Shown here: positions 1 to 7,815 of the stretch, piece by piece
Layout of the letters: each line of letters begins with the position of its first letter
How positions within the stretch are numbered: position 1 is the first letter of the stretch
Source: Streptomyces lycii
GTDB lineage: Bacteria; Actinomycetota; Actinomycetes; Streptomycetales; Streptomycetaceae
Length of the DNA stretch: 33,470 bases
Assembly (NCBI RefSeq): GCF_009735685.1
Contig: NZ_WHPN01000312.1
Location: 9,924 to 43,393 of the forward strand
Reading direction: 5' to 3'
Position numbers and translations under genes: made by a program
Notes under the pieces: generated by a model
Databases searched by the model: none
What the model was told of the DNA's origin: nothing
Seen by the model: only the letters and a program-made list of their open reading frames with translations

Positions 1-26
1 GCCGGCCGGGTGCTGCTGCGGGAGGA

Positions 27-1103
27 TCAGTAGGGCCCGTTGACGTTGTCGATGGAGCCGTAGACGTCGGCGGCGTAGTTGCAGGCCGCGACGATGTTGG
101 CGACCGGGTCCGACTGGTCGTTCGCGGTGCCCTCGACGTGGTAGGCGTCGAAGGTCGGCTTGATGACCTGGAGCAGGCCGATGGACGGGGTGCCGTTCTG
201 GGCGTTGATGTCCCAGTTGTTGGTGGCGCTCGGGTCACCGCCGGACTCCCGCATGATGTTGCGGTGGATGCCCTCGTAGGTGCCCGGGATGCCGTTGGCG
301 GACATGATGTCCAGCGCCTCACGGATCCAGCCGTCCAGGTTGTCCGGGTAGGACTGCGAGGCGGCCTGCTGCGCACCGCTCTCCGGCTCCCCGCTCTTCT
401 CCGCCCCGCCGGCGGACTTGTCCGCCTCACCGGTCTTGCCGCTCTCGGACTGCTGCGCGGCGAGGGTGAGCTTCTGGCCCGGGAAGATCAGGTGCGGGTT
501 GTCCCCGACGGTCTCCCGGTTGGCCTCGTAGACCGTCTCCCAGCCGCCCTCGACGTCGTGGCCGACGGCGATGCGGTGCAGCGTGTCGCCGGCCGCGACG
601 GTGTAGGAGCCGGTGGCCGCGGGCTTCTTGCCGGACTTCTCGTCCTGCGCCGGCTCGGCGGGCTTCTTCGCACCCTGCTCCGCCTGGTCCCCGGAGCCGG
701 TGTCGATGTCCGGGGCGCCGCTGTCCTGCTGCAGGCCGGCGGCCGGGCCGCAGGACGGCCAGGCGGTCGGGCCCTGCTGCGCGAGCAGCTTCTCGGCGGC
801 GGCGATCTGCTGGTCCTTGGTCGCGAGGTCGGCGCGCTCCGCGTACTCGGTGCCGCCGACCGCTTCCCAGCTGGACTGCTGGAACTGCAGGCCGCCGTAG
901 AAGCCGTTTCCGGTGTTGCTGGACCAGTTGCCGCTGCTTTCGCATTCGGCGACCTTGTCCCACACGGAGACGGGGGCGGCGTTCGCGGTGCCGGCCGCGA
1001 ACAGCGGCGCCGCGAGTCCCGCGCCACCGGCCGTGAGGACGAGGCGCGAGAGATTACGGGAGTTCAGCGGTCCGTTCGGACGGCGATGACGGCCACGAGC
1101 CAT
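27..1103 (-). CDS. Secreted Rpf-type muralytic enzyme with LysM and C-terminal SLT domain
   Basis: Predicted exported cell-wall lytic enzyme of 358 residues. A signal peptide covers roughly residues 1-43, with a basic start, hydrophobic stretch and ANAA before the mature protein. An Rpf/transglycosylase-like domain follows at 44-119. It contains the CESSGNW motif with the likely catalytic Glu55 and closes at the SCG motif (Cys118). A charged Lys/Glu/Pro/Ala linker leads to one LysM peptidoglycan-binding domain (about 167-214). The C-terminal part (about 255-358) looks like a soluble lytic transglycosylase fold, with RESGG and GLLQV motifs. The family cleaves peptidoglycan during spore germination and growth. 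The ATG at 1103 is chosen because GAGAGGAAA precedes it and the signal peptide begins there. The open frame continues upstream to 1436 only by reading through the riboswitch leader. Family assignment is strong; which Rpf paralogue it is cannot be told. Confidence 0.93.
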   Translation of the reverse strand: MARGRHRRPNGPLNSRNLSRLVLTAGGAGLAAPLFAAGTANAAPVSVWDKVAECESSGNWSSNTGNGFYGGLQFQQSSWEAVGGTEYAERADLATKDQQIAAAEKLLAQQGPTAWPSCGPAAGLQQDSGAPDIDTGSGDQAEQGAKKPAEPAQDEKSGKKPAATGSYTVAAGDTLHRIAVGHDVEGGWETVYEANRETVGDNPHLIFPGQKLTLAAQQSESGKTGEADKSAGGAEKSGEPESGAQQAASQSYPDNLDGWIREALDIMSANGIPGTYEGIHRNIMRESGGDPSATNNWDINAQNGTPSIGLLQVIKPTFDAYHVEGTANDQSDPVANIVAACNYAADVYGSIDNVNGPY

Positions 1104-1111
1104 GGGGGGTT

Positions 1112-1312
1112 TCCTCTCCGAGCGCCTGCGAGGTGAGCTGTCGGATTCGGGCTGGAGTTGCCCGGCCGTCCCGCGGCATTGGAACACCGTGAGTCCGGCT
1201 TCACCCCAAGCCGTGCACGCCTGAGGCGCGGCACGGCACGTACCTGGTTTCCCCGCTCCTGCCGATTCGACTACCGCGTGTCCTCCGGCCGGGCGGCAGG
1301 ATTCGGCGTCCC
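1112..1312 (-). promoter_or_regulatory. ydaO-type c-di-AMP riboswitch in the rpf leader
   Basis: On the minus strand, between the presumed promoter and the rpf ATG, conserved ydaO blocks appear in order: GCCGAATCCTGCC (about 1299), GGCAGGAGCGGGGAAACC (about 1255), GGGGTGAAGCCG (about 1200) and GACAGCTCACCTCGCAGGCG (about 1120). The first two blocks can pair through CCTGCC/GGCAGG. Streptomyces muralytic-enzyme genes are known to carry this riboswitch class, which senses c-di-AMP and generally lowers expression when bound. Boundaries are approximate because they were drawn by eye rather than with a covariance model. Confidence 0.85.
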
Positions 1313-1321
1313 GGCGGCGGA

Positions 1322-1345
1322 GCCCCCGCCACAGGCGGCGGGGGC
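1322..1345 (-). other. GC hairpin at the 5' side of the riboswitch leader
   Basis: The arms GCCCCCGCC (1322-1330) and GGCGGGGGC (1337-1345) form a perfect 9-bp stem with a 6-nt loop. It lies just 5' of the recognisable aptamer blocks in the rpf leader. It may be part of the leader fold or an upstream pausing or protective hairpin. No U-tract follows it. Confidence 0.5.
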
Positions 1346-1350
1346 GAGGA

Positions 1351-1380
1351 CACATAAACACAACCGATTTGGGGAGACAA
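1351..1380 (-). promoter_or_regulatory. Candidate promoter of the rpf leader
   Basis: Reading the minus strand, TTGTCT (1380-1375) is followed after 18 bp by TATGTG (1356-1351). This lies in a locally AT-rich patch immediately upstream of the leader hairpin. The placement would start the transcript just before the riboswitch. The match to the housekeeping consensus is only moderate. Confidence 0.35.
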
Positions 1381-1436
1381 GGCGCGGGAATGCCATTGGA
1401 TTCATGCGCCGAGTTTCGTTCCTGTATTTCGGACAC

Positions 1437-1794
1437 GGTATGCGCTGGATCATTAGCTGCGCGTCATAACGTAAATGTTCGGCACCCCCTCAAGGTGCTG
1501 CGACCGGGGGAAAGTTGACGGAATTCCAGCGAACGGCCTTCCGCTCCGCCGTCTTCGCGCCGGGCCGCCATGTGATGCCCGGCACAATTCCGGGGAGGGC
1601 TCTCTTTACTTCTCGCCATTCAGGTCGCTAGCGCCCCTTTGCGGCCACATTGCGAATAAGTCGGACATGTGGCGCTCGTGGCGGTGTCTTCGCCGCCCTC
1701 TCCCTCCCGGCTGTCCGGCCGGGAGGGATCCGGGAGGGAACGGGCGGTCCGGGACCACCGCCCCCCGTGCGGCCGCCCCGGACTCCCTCCGGGA
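1437..1794. other. Intergenic region between the rpf leader and a secreted-protein gene
   Basis: About 360 bp without a convincing gene. It holds the upstream part of the rpf control region and, near 1701-1728, a strong hairpin suited to terminate the minus-strand gene that ends at 1795. Short open frames here lack ribosome binding sites and Streptomyces codon bias. Confidence 0.5.
1701..1728 (-). terminator. Hairpin terminator downstream of the 1795-2361 gene
   Basis: TCCCTCCCGGC (1701-1711) and GCCGGGAGGGA (1718-1728) form a perfect 11-bp stem with a 6-nt loop. It begins 66 bp beyond the stop codon of the minus-strand secreted-protein gene. There is no clear U-tract, as is common for Streptomyces terminators. 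Confidence 0.6.
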
Positions 1795-2361
1795 CTACCG
1801 CTCCGGCCGCCAGGGCAGTACGCGGAAGTCGCCGCTGCCCTTCTTGACCTTCTCGAAGGGTGCGGAGCTGACGCACTTGGGCATGTCGTCGGGGGTCTCC
1901 TGGGGGAGGCCCAGCGCCGCCCAGCTGTAGCCGAGCCGGTCGTCCGCGCCGCGGTCGTGCACGGTGATGCCCACCCGCTTGCCCACCGCGTCCGCGAGGT
2001 CCCGGTCGCCCTTGGTGACGACTCCGGAGACGACCGCGACCTTCCCGCCGGTGACCAGGCAGTCGACCTCGGCCTCGGCGGACCCGCCCCAGTCGCCCAG
2101 ATAGTGGCTGAAGCTGAAGGTTCCGTGGGCGCCGAGCGGGTTGTCCCGGTCCTCGGCGTCCAGGTGGGCGTCGAAGGTGAACGTGATGTCGTCGCCGGCG
2201 GACCGGTACAGCTTCGCGGTGCCGGTGAGTGCCGCCGCCTCCCGCGTCCGGGGCTCACCGGTGTCGTCCTGGGCCGCCACCGCGGAACCGGCGGCCACGG
2301 TGATCATCGTCACGGCGGTGGCGGAGATCACTCGGGTACGGAGAAACGGGCTGCGACTCAT
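1795..2361 (-). CDS. Secreted protein of unknown function
   Basis: A 188-residue protein with a clear export signal: Arg-containing start, hydrophobic segment at about 10-30 and a likely signal-peptidase site near AVAAQ. The mature part is rich in Asp, Gly and beta-type sequence. It includes LTGTAKLYRS near the start of the mature protein, an FSHYLG segment, and two cysteines (DCLV and KCVSS) that could form a disulfide outside the cell. I do not recognise the family with confidence and assign no activity. The ATG at 2361 has AGAGG seven bases upstream. The gene is monocistronic, with a hairpin downstream, and is transcribed away from a small plus-strand gene at 2735. Confidence 0.8.
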   Translation of the reverse strand: MSRSPFLRTRVISATAVTMITVAAGSAVAAQDDTGEPRTREAAALTGTAKLYRSAGDDITFTFDAHLDAEDRDNPLGAHGTFSFSHYLGDWGGSAEAEVDCLVTGGKVAVVSGVVTKGDRDLADAVGKRVGITVHDRGADDRLGYSWAALGLPQETPDDMPKCVSSAPFEKVKKGSGDFRVLPWRPER

Positions 2362-2734
2362 CGGCGGGCCTCTCTGGAAGAACGTCGTCCGCCCGGGTCC
2401 TCCCGGGCTCGTTCAGCTTTTCCCGCCCGGCCCGCGGGCGCATCGCGCCGGGGAGGGAATCCGGTTCCGCCGGATGGCCGTGCCCCGGCCGCGCCGTTCC
2501 GCCCAGCGGCGTACGCGTGCCTCACTCCCCCGGCGGGCACAGCGGTGCCGTGCGGGCCCGTCCGCCCGCGCCCCGGCCCGGTCCGGCGGGGAGATCTGTC
2601 GCACACCGGCCGGTGGGAGGCATGAAAGGCGGGGCCGCCGGGTAGCCGCGGGCCGGTCACGCGTAGCGTCACCCGAGCCGGATACGCCTGTACGAGCGCG
2701 ACACCGCCTCGTCCGACAACGAAGGATCACGAAC
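2362..2734. other. Divergent intergenic region
   Basis: About 370 bp separating the minus-strand secreted-protein gene from the plus-strand 55-residue gene. It must hold both promoters. I see no clear -10/-35 pair, operator or repeat by eye. The open frames crossing it are antisense or alternative-frame readings of GC-rich DNA. Confidence 0.4.
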
Positions 2735-2902
2735 GTGCCTCCGACAGCTCCCAACCCGCCGATCTACCAGGACCTGGTCGACGAACACGGCGATGTCCTC
2801 GCCGAACTCCGACGGGTCATGGAGGAGACGCGGAACGCCGCGGCCGAGGCGCTCGACTGGAGCGACATGCGGGACCCCGCCACCCCGCCGCCGGGGACGT
2901 GA
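2735..2902 (+). CDS. Small conserved-looking protein, 55 residues
   Basis: The frame starts at a GTG (2735) preceded by GAAGGA with eight bases of spacing and ends at 2902. A proline-rich start is followed by an acidic, amphipathic central helix (YQDLVDEHGDVLAELRRV) and a Pro-rich tail. Unlike GC-driven shadow frames it has a balanced residue composition, a good ribosome binding site and a perfect terminator hairpin nine bases after its stop. Together these make it a likely real gene. No function can be assigned. It converges on the thiamine-binding protein gene. Confidence 0.65.
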   Translation: MPPTAPNPPIYQDLVDEHGDVLAELRRVMEETRNAAAEALDWSDMRDPATPPPGT

Positions 2903-2910
2903 GCGCGGGA

Positions 2911-2941
2911 GCCGCCCGGGTGCCGTGAGCACCCGGGCGGC
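2911..2941. terminator. Bidirectional terminator hairpin
   Basis: GCCGCCCGGGTGC (2911-2923) and GCACCCGGGCGGC (2929-2941) form a perfect 13-bp stem with a 5-nt loop. The hairpin sits in the 52-bp gap between two convergent genes ending at 2902 and 2955, so it can serve both. Confidence 0.8.
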
Positions 2942-2954
2942 CCGCTGCCCGCTG

Positions 2955-3251
2955 TCACGCCCCGCCGAGGTGCCGTTCGACGGTCTCGACCTTGGCGGTG
3001 AGGCCGTCCGTGACCCCGTCCCGGATGTCCGCCTTCAGCACGACGCTGACCCGCGAGGAGCGGGCGTGCACGGCCTCGACGGCCCGCTTCACCACGTCCA
3101 TGACCTCGTCCCACTCGCCCTCGACGCTGGTGAACATCGCGTCCGTGCGATGGGGCAGACCGCTGTCCCGTACGACCCGTACCGCCTCCGCCACCTCCGC
3201 CCCGACGTCCTCTCCGGTCCCGATCGGGGTCACGGAAAACGCGACGATCAT
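2955..3251 (-). CDS. MTH1187/DUF77-family thiamine-binding protein
   Basis: A 98-residue cytoplasmic protein whose sequence fits the MTH1187 (YkoF-like, formerly DUF77) family. It begins [13 protein letters not shown], has a [12 protein letters not shown] segment in the middle and an SVVLKADIR strand near the end. These give a ferredoxin-like fold of about the usual length for the family (about 100 residues). Family members bind thiamine or related compounds and may buffer or deliver it; no enzymatic activity is established. The ATG at 3251 has GGGAGTGATC upstream. It lies downstream of the MFS gene on the same strand with a 78-bp gap and ends at the bidirectional hairpin. Confidence 0.88.
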   Translation of the reverse strand: MIVAFSVTPIGTGEDVGAEVAEAVRVVRDSGLPHRTDAMFTSVEGEWDEVMDVVKRAVEAVHARSSRVSVVLKADIRDGVTDGLTAKVETVERHLGGA

Positions 3252-3329
3252 CGGTGATCACTCCCTTGGCTGGTCGTTCCGCCGCGGCGGCTTGTCGCGG
3301 TCGCTTCCCATGGTCTCCGGGAAAGCGGG

Positions 3330-4637
3330 TCAGATCCGGTAGCGGCGGAGGGCGGGCATGGCACCGGCGAGCGCCAGCATGGCGACGACCACCAGCAGAC
3401 CGCCTCCCGCGACGGCCGCGCGCGGGCCCAGCGCGGCGCCGCCCGTGCCGTGCAGCAGGTCGGCCAGGCGCGGGCCGCCGGCCACCACCACCGTGAACAC
3501 GCCCTGCATGCGGCCGCGCATCTCGTCCGTGGCGGCGGACAGGAGAATCGCGCCGCGGAAGACCATCGAGACCATGTCGGCGAAGCCGGCCACCGCCAGG
3601 AAGAACACCGCGGCCCACAACCCGGCGCTGAACCCGAAGCCGGCGATCGCGACCCCCCAGACGACCACGGCGGCAATGACCATCCAGCCGTGCCGGCGGG
3701 CCCGGGAGAAGGTGCCGGACAGCAGTCCCGCGGCGACCGCGCCGACCGGGATGGCCGCGAACAGCAGCCCGAGCGCGAAACCCTCGCCCCAGGCGGCGTA
3801 CGTGGTGGCCGCCAGCTGCGGGAAGAGGGCCCGCGGCATGCCCAGCACCATGGCGATGACGTCCGCGAGGAAGGAGAGCAGCAGCACCTGGTGTGCCGCG
3901 ATGTAGCGGAATCCGGCCACGACCTCGCGCAGCCCGGCACGCCGGGCCGCCGGCCCGGTCAGCGGCGGCAGGGCGGGCAGCCGCCACACCGCCCAGACGG
4001 CGGCGCACAGCGCGAGCGCGTCGAGCAGATACAGCTCGGCCAGGCCGATGACGGGTATCAGCGCCCCGGCCAGCAGCGGACCTGCCACCAGGCCCGTCTG
4101 CATGACGGTGCTGCCCAGGGCGTTGGCCGCCGGAAGCTCCTCCGCCGGCACGAGCCGGGCGATGGAGGCGCTGCGCGCCGGCGCGTTCAGGCCGAAGAAC
4201 GCCTGCTGCAGGGCGAGCAGGACCATCAGCGGCACCACGGAGGTGTTGCCGGCCGCGGCCTGCACCCAGAACAGCACCGAGGTGACGGCGATGCCGGTGT
4301 TGGTGACCAGCAGCAGCTTGCGCCGGTCCATGCTGTCGGCGATCGCGCCGCCCCAGAGGGCGAAGACCACCAGCGGCAGCAGCCCCGCGAAGCTCGCGTA
4401 GCCGACCCAGGCCGAGGACGCCGTGATGTCGTAGATCTGCTTGGGCACGGCGACGGCGGTGAGCTGGCTGCCGACGGCGGTGACGGTGGTGGACACCCAG
4501 AGACGGCGGTAGGCGGGGCGCCGCAGCGGCGTGGTGTCCATCATCCAGCGGCGCCATCGGGCGCGCCGGGGCTTCACCGGCCGCGGCTCGGCCTCCCCGT
4601 CCAGGCTGTCGTCGGTGCTGCACTTCCCGGTGTCCAC
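3330..4637 (-). CDS. MFS exporter, EntS/MFS_3-like
   Basis: Integral membrane transporter of about 435 residues with roughly 12 hydrophobic segments. It has MFS_3 (enterobactin-exporter-like) features: the RRPAYRRLWVST entry into helix 1, the GGAIADSMDRRKLL loop between helices 2 and 3, and NAPARSASIARLVP after helix 4. Substrate is unknown; related proteins export small molecules or drugs. Start choice is uncertain. A GTG at 4637 has AGGA five bases upstream and is used here. A TTG at 4661 would add eight residues, and ATGs at 4544/4541 would trim the cytoplasmic lead. The C-terminal ALRRYRI follows the last helix directly. The gene is followed by the thiamine-binding protein gene on the same strand; a functional link is possible but not shown. 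Confidence 0.88.
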   Translation of the reverse strand: MDTGKCSTDDSLDGEAEPRPVKPRRARWRRWMMDTTPLRRPAYRRLWVSTTVTAVGSQLTAVAVPKQIYDITASSAWVGYASFAGLLPLVVFALWGGAIADSMDRRKLLLVTNTGIAVTSVLFWVQAAAGNTSVVPLMVLLALQQAFFGLNAPARSASIARLVPAEELPAANALGSTVMQTGLVAGPLLAGALIPVIGLAELYLLDALALCAAVWAVWRLPALPPLTGPAARRAGLREVVAGFRYIAAHQVLLLSFLADVIAMVLGMPRALFPQLAATTYAAWGEGFALGLLFAAIPVGAVAAGLLSGTFSRARRHGWMVIAAVVVWGVAIAGFGFSAGLWAAVFFLAVAGFADMVSMVFRGAILLSAATDEMRGRMQGVFTVVVAGGPRLADLLHGTGGAALGPRAAVAGGGLLVVVAMLALAGAMPALRRYRI

Positions 4638-4688
4638 GGCCGTCCTGGTTTCTGCGTACAACTAACAGGTCGGAATCATTGTCACACC

Positions 4689-4710
4689 GGTGCCGCGCCG
4701 GGCCGGCACC
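4689..4710 (-). terminator. Possible hairpin terminator of the HTH-DUF5753 gene
   Basis: GGTGCCG (4689-4695) and CGGCACC (4704-4710) form a 7-bp stem with an 8-nt loop. It lies in the 160-bp gap between the regulator gene and the MFS gene, both on the minus strand. The stem is short for a confident terminator call. Confidence 0.35.
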
Positions 4711-4797
4711 GCCCGGGGGGGGCGGCCCCGGGCCGACGGCCGCGCCCGCCCGGGAACGGCTCCGCCCTCGGGGCGGGCTCCGCGGCGGCAGCCCCGC

Positions 4798-5709
4798 TCA
4801 GCGGTACTGGCCGAGCAGGTGGCGCAGGAAGCGTCCGGTGTCCTCCGGCGGGTTCGCCGCGGTGCACAGCCGGTCCATGATCAGCATGTACTGGTCGACC
4901 TCGTGCCGCTTGTCCAGGTAGACGGCGCCCGTCAACTGCTCCAGATAGACCTTGTCCGGCAGCTGCGGATCGTCGAACCGGAGGATGGTCACCGGCGTGC
5001 CCGCCGCCGCGTTCGCCCCGACACTGAACGGCGCGATCTGCAGGCTCACCTGCGGCAGCTCCATGACGCGCAGCAGGTGTTCCAGCTGTTCCCGCATCAC
5101 GTCCGGGCCGCCGAACGGCCGGCGCAGCACCGCCTCGTCGAGCACCACCCACAGCCGGGGCGGGTCCTCGCGGGTCAGCAGCCGCTGCCGTTCCATCCGC
5201 AGCCGGACCAGGCGTTCGATCCTGGCCCGCGGCCAGCCTCCGTACCCGAGCCGGGTGACGGCCCGGGCGTACGCCTCCGTCTGGAGGAGGCCGGGCAGGA
5301 ACTGGACCTCGTAGGTGCGGATGAGGGCGGCCGCCTCCTCCAGGCCGAGGTGCGGTTCGAACCAGCTTTCCAGGACGTCGTTGTACGGCTGCCACCAGCC
5401 GGGGGTGTTGGCCTGCCGGGCGAGGGCGTAACACTCCTCGCGCTCGGCCGGGTCCAGCACGCCGTACAGGGTGAGCAGGTCCTCCAGGTCGCGCTCCTTG
5501 AAGCCGACCTGGCCCCGCTCCAGCCGGGTGATCTTCGCGTGGGAGCCGCGGATCCGTCCGGCCGCGTCCTCCCGGCTGACGCCGCTCGCCTGCCGCAGGG
5601 CGCGCAACCGGGCGCCCAGCACGATGCGCGCCGCCGTCGGCCGGGCCTCCTTCCGCCCGGCGTCACGCCGTGGCGACGGCGCTCCCTCCGGCTGGTTCAC
5701 GGCCGCCAT
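4798..5709 (-). CDS. HTH transcriptional regulator with DUF5753 sensor domain
   Basis: A 303-residue DNA-binding protein. An XRE-type helix-turn-helix lies at about 31-85 (LGARLRALRQASGVSREDAA then HAKITRLERGQ). A DUF5753 domain covers about 110-300, recognisable from YEVQFLPGLLQTEAYARAV, the MERQRLL helix and VYLEQLTGAVYL near the end. This is the common actinobacterial regulator type usually encoded next to a DUF397 protein, as here, and often linked to development or secondary metabolism. The ATG at 5709 is preferred because GGAGGAG lies just upstream; an in-frame ATG at 5760 has no such site. It is 31 bp downstream of the DUF397 gene and probably co-transcribed with it. Confidence 0.92.
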   Translation of the reverse strand: MAAVNQPEGAPSPRRDAGRKEARPTAARIVLGARLRALRQASGVSREDAAGRIRGSHAKITRLERGQVGFKERDLEDLLTLYGVLDPAEREECYALARQANTPGWWQPYNDVLESWFEPHLGLEEAAALIRTYEVQFLPGLLQTEAYARAVTRLGYGGWPRARIERLVRLRMERQRLLTREDPPRLWVVLDEAVLRRPFGGPDVMREQLEHLLRVMELPQVSLQIAPFSVGANAAAGTPVTILRFDDPQLPDKVYLEQLTGAVYLDKRHEVDQYMLIMDRLCTAANPPEDTGRFLRHLLGQYR

Positions 5710-5740
5710 CTCTGCTCCTCCGGGTCGGTGTGACACCGCA

Positions 5741-5995
5741 TCAGTCTCGCACTGATTCACCCGTTCGGTGCAGCCTGCGGCCGGCTTTGATCACCCGCAG
5801 GAAACGGTCGAGTTCGCCGCGGCTCCAGATGAGCACGGGACCCTCGGGACGGCGCGAGTCACGGACCGCGACGGCGTCCCCGGTGGGCAGGTCGGCTAGC
5901 TCGACGCAGTTGCCGCCCGGACCACTGTGTCTGCTTCTCCTCCACACCACGCCGCCGGTCCGGTCGGCCCGGACTCCGCTGCCGGTTCGCTCCAT
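5741..5995 (-). CDS. DUF397 small partner protein
   Basis: An 84-residue protein with the DUF397 signature: WRRSRHSGPGGNCVELAD, VAVRDSRRPEGPVL, then a FLRVIK helix. Such proteins are encoded beside HTH-DUF5753 regulators across Streptomyces and are thought to act with them, in a toxin-antitoxin-like or regulatory pair. The biochemical role is not established. The ATG at 5995 follows GAGGGAG with six bases of spacing. It precedes the regulator in the same transcription unit. The tail beyond the core domain (RRLHRTGESVRD) is basic and probably disordered. Confidence 0.9.
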   Translation of the reverse strand: MERTGSGVRADRTGGVVWRRSRHSGPGGNCVELADLPTGDAVAVRDSRRPEGPVLIWSRGELDRFLRVIKAGRRLHRTGESVRD

Positions 5996-6133
5996 GCGGG
6001 TCTCCCTCGTCTGGCGCCGGTACGGCCGCTCCCGGCCGGCGGCTCACGGAGAGCCCACCGACAGGGGCGGTCTACCCACGCACGGGAGAACGTAATTGCA
6101 GATGTGGTTGCACCGGGGCCCATTGGCTGGGAC

Positions 6134-6976
6134 TCACCGCTTGACGGCGACTCCGGCATACAGCGGAATGTCCCGCTCCCCCAGGACCTCCCCGCCGACC
6201 TCCACCGGCTCGGGCCGCCAGCGCTGGACCACCTGCACGCCCGGCGGCAGCAGTTCCAGACCGTCGAAGAACCGGGTGACTTCTTCCTTGGTCCGCGGGT
6301 GCACGTTCGAGCCCTTGGCCCGGAAGTTCGTCGACACCTCGTCGAGCGCCTCGGGTTCGAAATCATGGGTCGCGTGGGTCAGCGCCAGGCAGCTCCCGGC
6401 CGGAAAGGCGTCGAGAATCCTGCCGACGAGGGCGTACGGATCGTGGCCCTCCGGAAGCCAGTGGAGCACCGCGACGAGCGTCAGGGCGACCGGCTCGTCG
6501 AAATCGATGGTCCGGCGCAGCGTCTCATCGGCGAGAATGGAATCCGGGTCGCACAGGTCGGCCTCGATATAGGCCGTGCGCCCCTCGGGGTGACTGGTGT
6601 GCAGCGCCCGTGAATGGGCCAGCACGATCGGATCGTTGTCGGCGTAGACAATCCTCGCCGTGGGAAGGACCGACTGGACGATTTCGTGGAGATTCGGGGA
6701 CGTCGGTATTCCGGTTCCGATGTCGAGGAATTGGCGGACGCCCGCCTCCGTCGCCAGACAGCGGGCGGCACGGTGCATGAAAGACCGGTTCTGGCGGGCG
6801 ATCACAGCGGCGTTGGGCAGGGCGGCGAGCGTCTCCTCGGCCGCGATCCGGTCAGCCGGGTAGTTGGTCTTGCCACCCAGCAGCACGTCGTACACACGGG
6901 CCGCATGGGGTCGGTCCGTACGCAGTTCGACCGGTGGTGCAGCCTTCTCCGACATCCATTCCCCGCCACCGGCCAT
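6134..6976 (-). CDS. DUF574-type SAM-dependent methyltransferase
   Basis: Predicted soluble methyltransferase of 280 residues in the Methyltransf_19 (DUF574) family, abundant in actinomycetes. Supporting features are ARVYDVLLGGKTNYPADR at the start, the SAM-binding loop FLDIGTGIPTSPNLHE, the acidic strand IVYADNDPIVLAH, and AVLHWLPEGHDPYALV. Substrates of the family are mostly unknown. Two starts are plausible: ATG 6976, with GGGGAG eight bases upstream, used here, and ATG 6955 (MSEKAAPP), with GGGGA only four bases upstream. It stands alone between the DUF397 gene and the DUF4360 gene, all on the minus strand, with gaps too large to force an operon. Confidence 0.9.
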   Translation of the reverse strand: MAGGGEWMSEKAAPPVELRTDRPHAARVYDVLLGGKTNYPADRIAAEETLAALPNAAVIARQNRSFMHRAARCLATEAGVRQFLDIGTGIPTSPNLHEIVQSVLPTARIVYADNDPIVLAHSRALHTSHPEGRTAYIEADLCDPDSILADETLRRTIDFDEPVALTLVAVLHWLPEGHDPYALVGRILDAFPAGSCLALTHATHDFEPEALDEVSTNFRAKGSNVHPRTKEEVTRFFDGLELLPPGVQVVQRWRPEPVEVGGEVLGERDIPLYAGVAVKR

Positions 6977-7104
6977 GCCCAGCACTCCCCTTTCCGCCCG
7001 CGCACGCGCGGGCCGCCCGCCAACTCCTCCGTTCACCCTAGTGGTTGAGCCCCGGACCGGAACGGCGTGCGCGCAAAGCGCGCCGCCGGGACCCCGGGCC
7101 GGTT

Positions 7105-7166
7105 CCCGGTGAGGCGCCGCGCCGGGCGGTGGACGCGGTTCCGCCGGCGCTGGGCGCCTCACCGGG
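7105..7166 (-). terminator. Very long hairpin terminator after the DUF4360 gene
   Basis: CCCGGTGAGGCGCC (7105-7118) pairs perfectly with GGCGCCTCACCGGG (7153-7166). Inside it, GCGCCGGGCGG (7119-7129) pairs with CCGCCGGCGC (7141-7150) apart from one bulged base. The combined stem is about 24 bp. It starts 13 bp beyond the stop of the minus-strand DUF4360 gene. Confidence 0.8.
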
Positions 7167-7179
7167 CGGGGTCAGCGGG

Positions 7180-7815
7180 TCAGCACTTCTTGTAAGCGAT
7201 CTGGTAGGCGGCGTCCGGCAGGCCGGAGGAGCGCATCGCCAGGAAGCTGGGCGAGGTGGTGTTGTCCGAGGAGCCGCCGTTCACCCGGAGTTCGGTGTTG
7301 ATGTTGAGATTCCGCTCGTCACCGCAGGGCGCCCACAGGACGTCGTCGCTGTCGCTGTCCGTCGTACGCCAGGAGCCCTGGTAGGGGCCGGTGAAGCTGC
7401 GGGAGTGCACGACGCCGTCCGAGTCCCCCTGGAAGTAGTACTCGGTCCGCTGGAGACCGGTCGCACCCTTCTTCAGGAACGTGTAGCCGCGGTGTTCGAG
7501 ACCGAGAACGGCATAGGTGTAGCCGGAGGGCACATCGATCTGGAGCGACAACTGGCAGTTCTTGCGGAAGTCGATCGGTTCACCGCCCAGGCCCACCTGC
7601 GCGATGTAGTCGCTGTAGGTCACGCTGAACGAGGCGTTGTCCGACGCCACGTCGACTCTGGCTGTTCCTGACGGACAGCCGGAACCGTTGACCGTGACCA
7701 CCTCCACCTCGGCCGTGACGCTCGGGGTCTCCTCCACCACGGGCGCGCTCTGCACGGAAAGGGCGGAGGCGAACAACGCCGCCGCCGCTCCGCCGGCGGC
7801 AATGATTCCAGGCAT
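7180..7815 (-). CDS. Secreted DUF4360 protein
   Basis: A 211-residue exported protein. The signal peptide spans residues 1 to about 23, and the mature part matches DUF4360. Diagnostic segments are CPSGTARVDVASDN, FSVTYSDYIAQVG, IDFRKNCQLSLQIDVP and the C-terminal YQIAYKKC. Several cysteines suggest disulfides. The molecular function of the family is unknown. The ATG at 7815 has AGGAGAG two bases upstream. A strong terminator follows directly, so the gene is a single unit. A perfect CebR-type palindrome lies 276 bp upstream and may link its expression to cellulose-derived sugars, though the neighbouring divergent gene is also a candidate target. Confidence 0.9.
   Translation of the reverse strand: MPGIIAAGGAAAALFASALSVQSAPVVEETPSVTAEVEVVTVNGSGCPSGTARVDVASDNASFSVTYSDYIAQVGLGGEPIDFRKNCQLSLQIDVPSGYTYAVLGLEHRGYTFLKKGATGLQRTEYYFQGDSDGVVHSRSFTGPYQGSWRTTDSDSDDVLWAPCGDERNLNINTELRVNGGSSDNTTSPSFLAMRSSGLPDAAYQIAYKKC

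Noticed and set aside
1104..1436. N-terminal extension of the Rpf protein to an ATG at 1436
   Set aside because: It would translate the ydaO riboswitch; the signal peptide and ribosome binding site both point to the ATG at 1103.
3450..4880. Plus-strand 476-codon frame opposite the MFS gene
   Set aside because: Very rich in Gly, Arg, His and Gln, no domains, antisense to a well-supported transporter.
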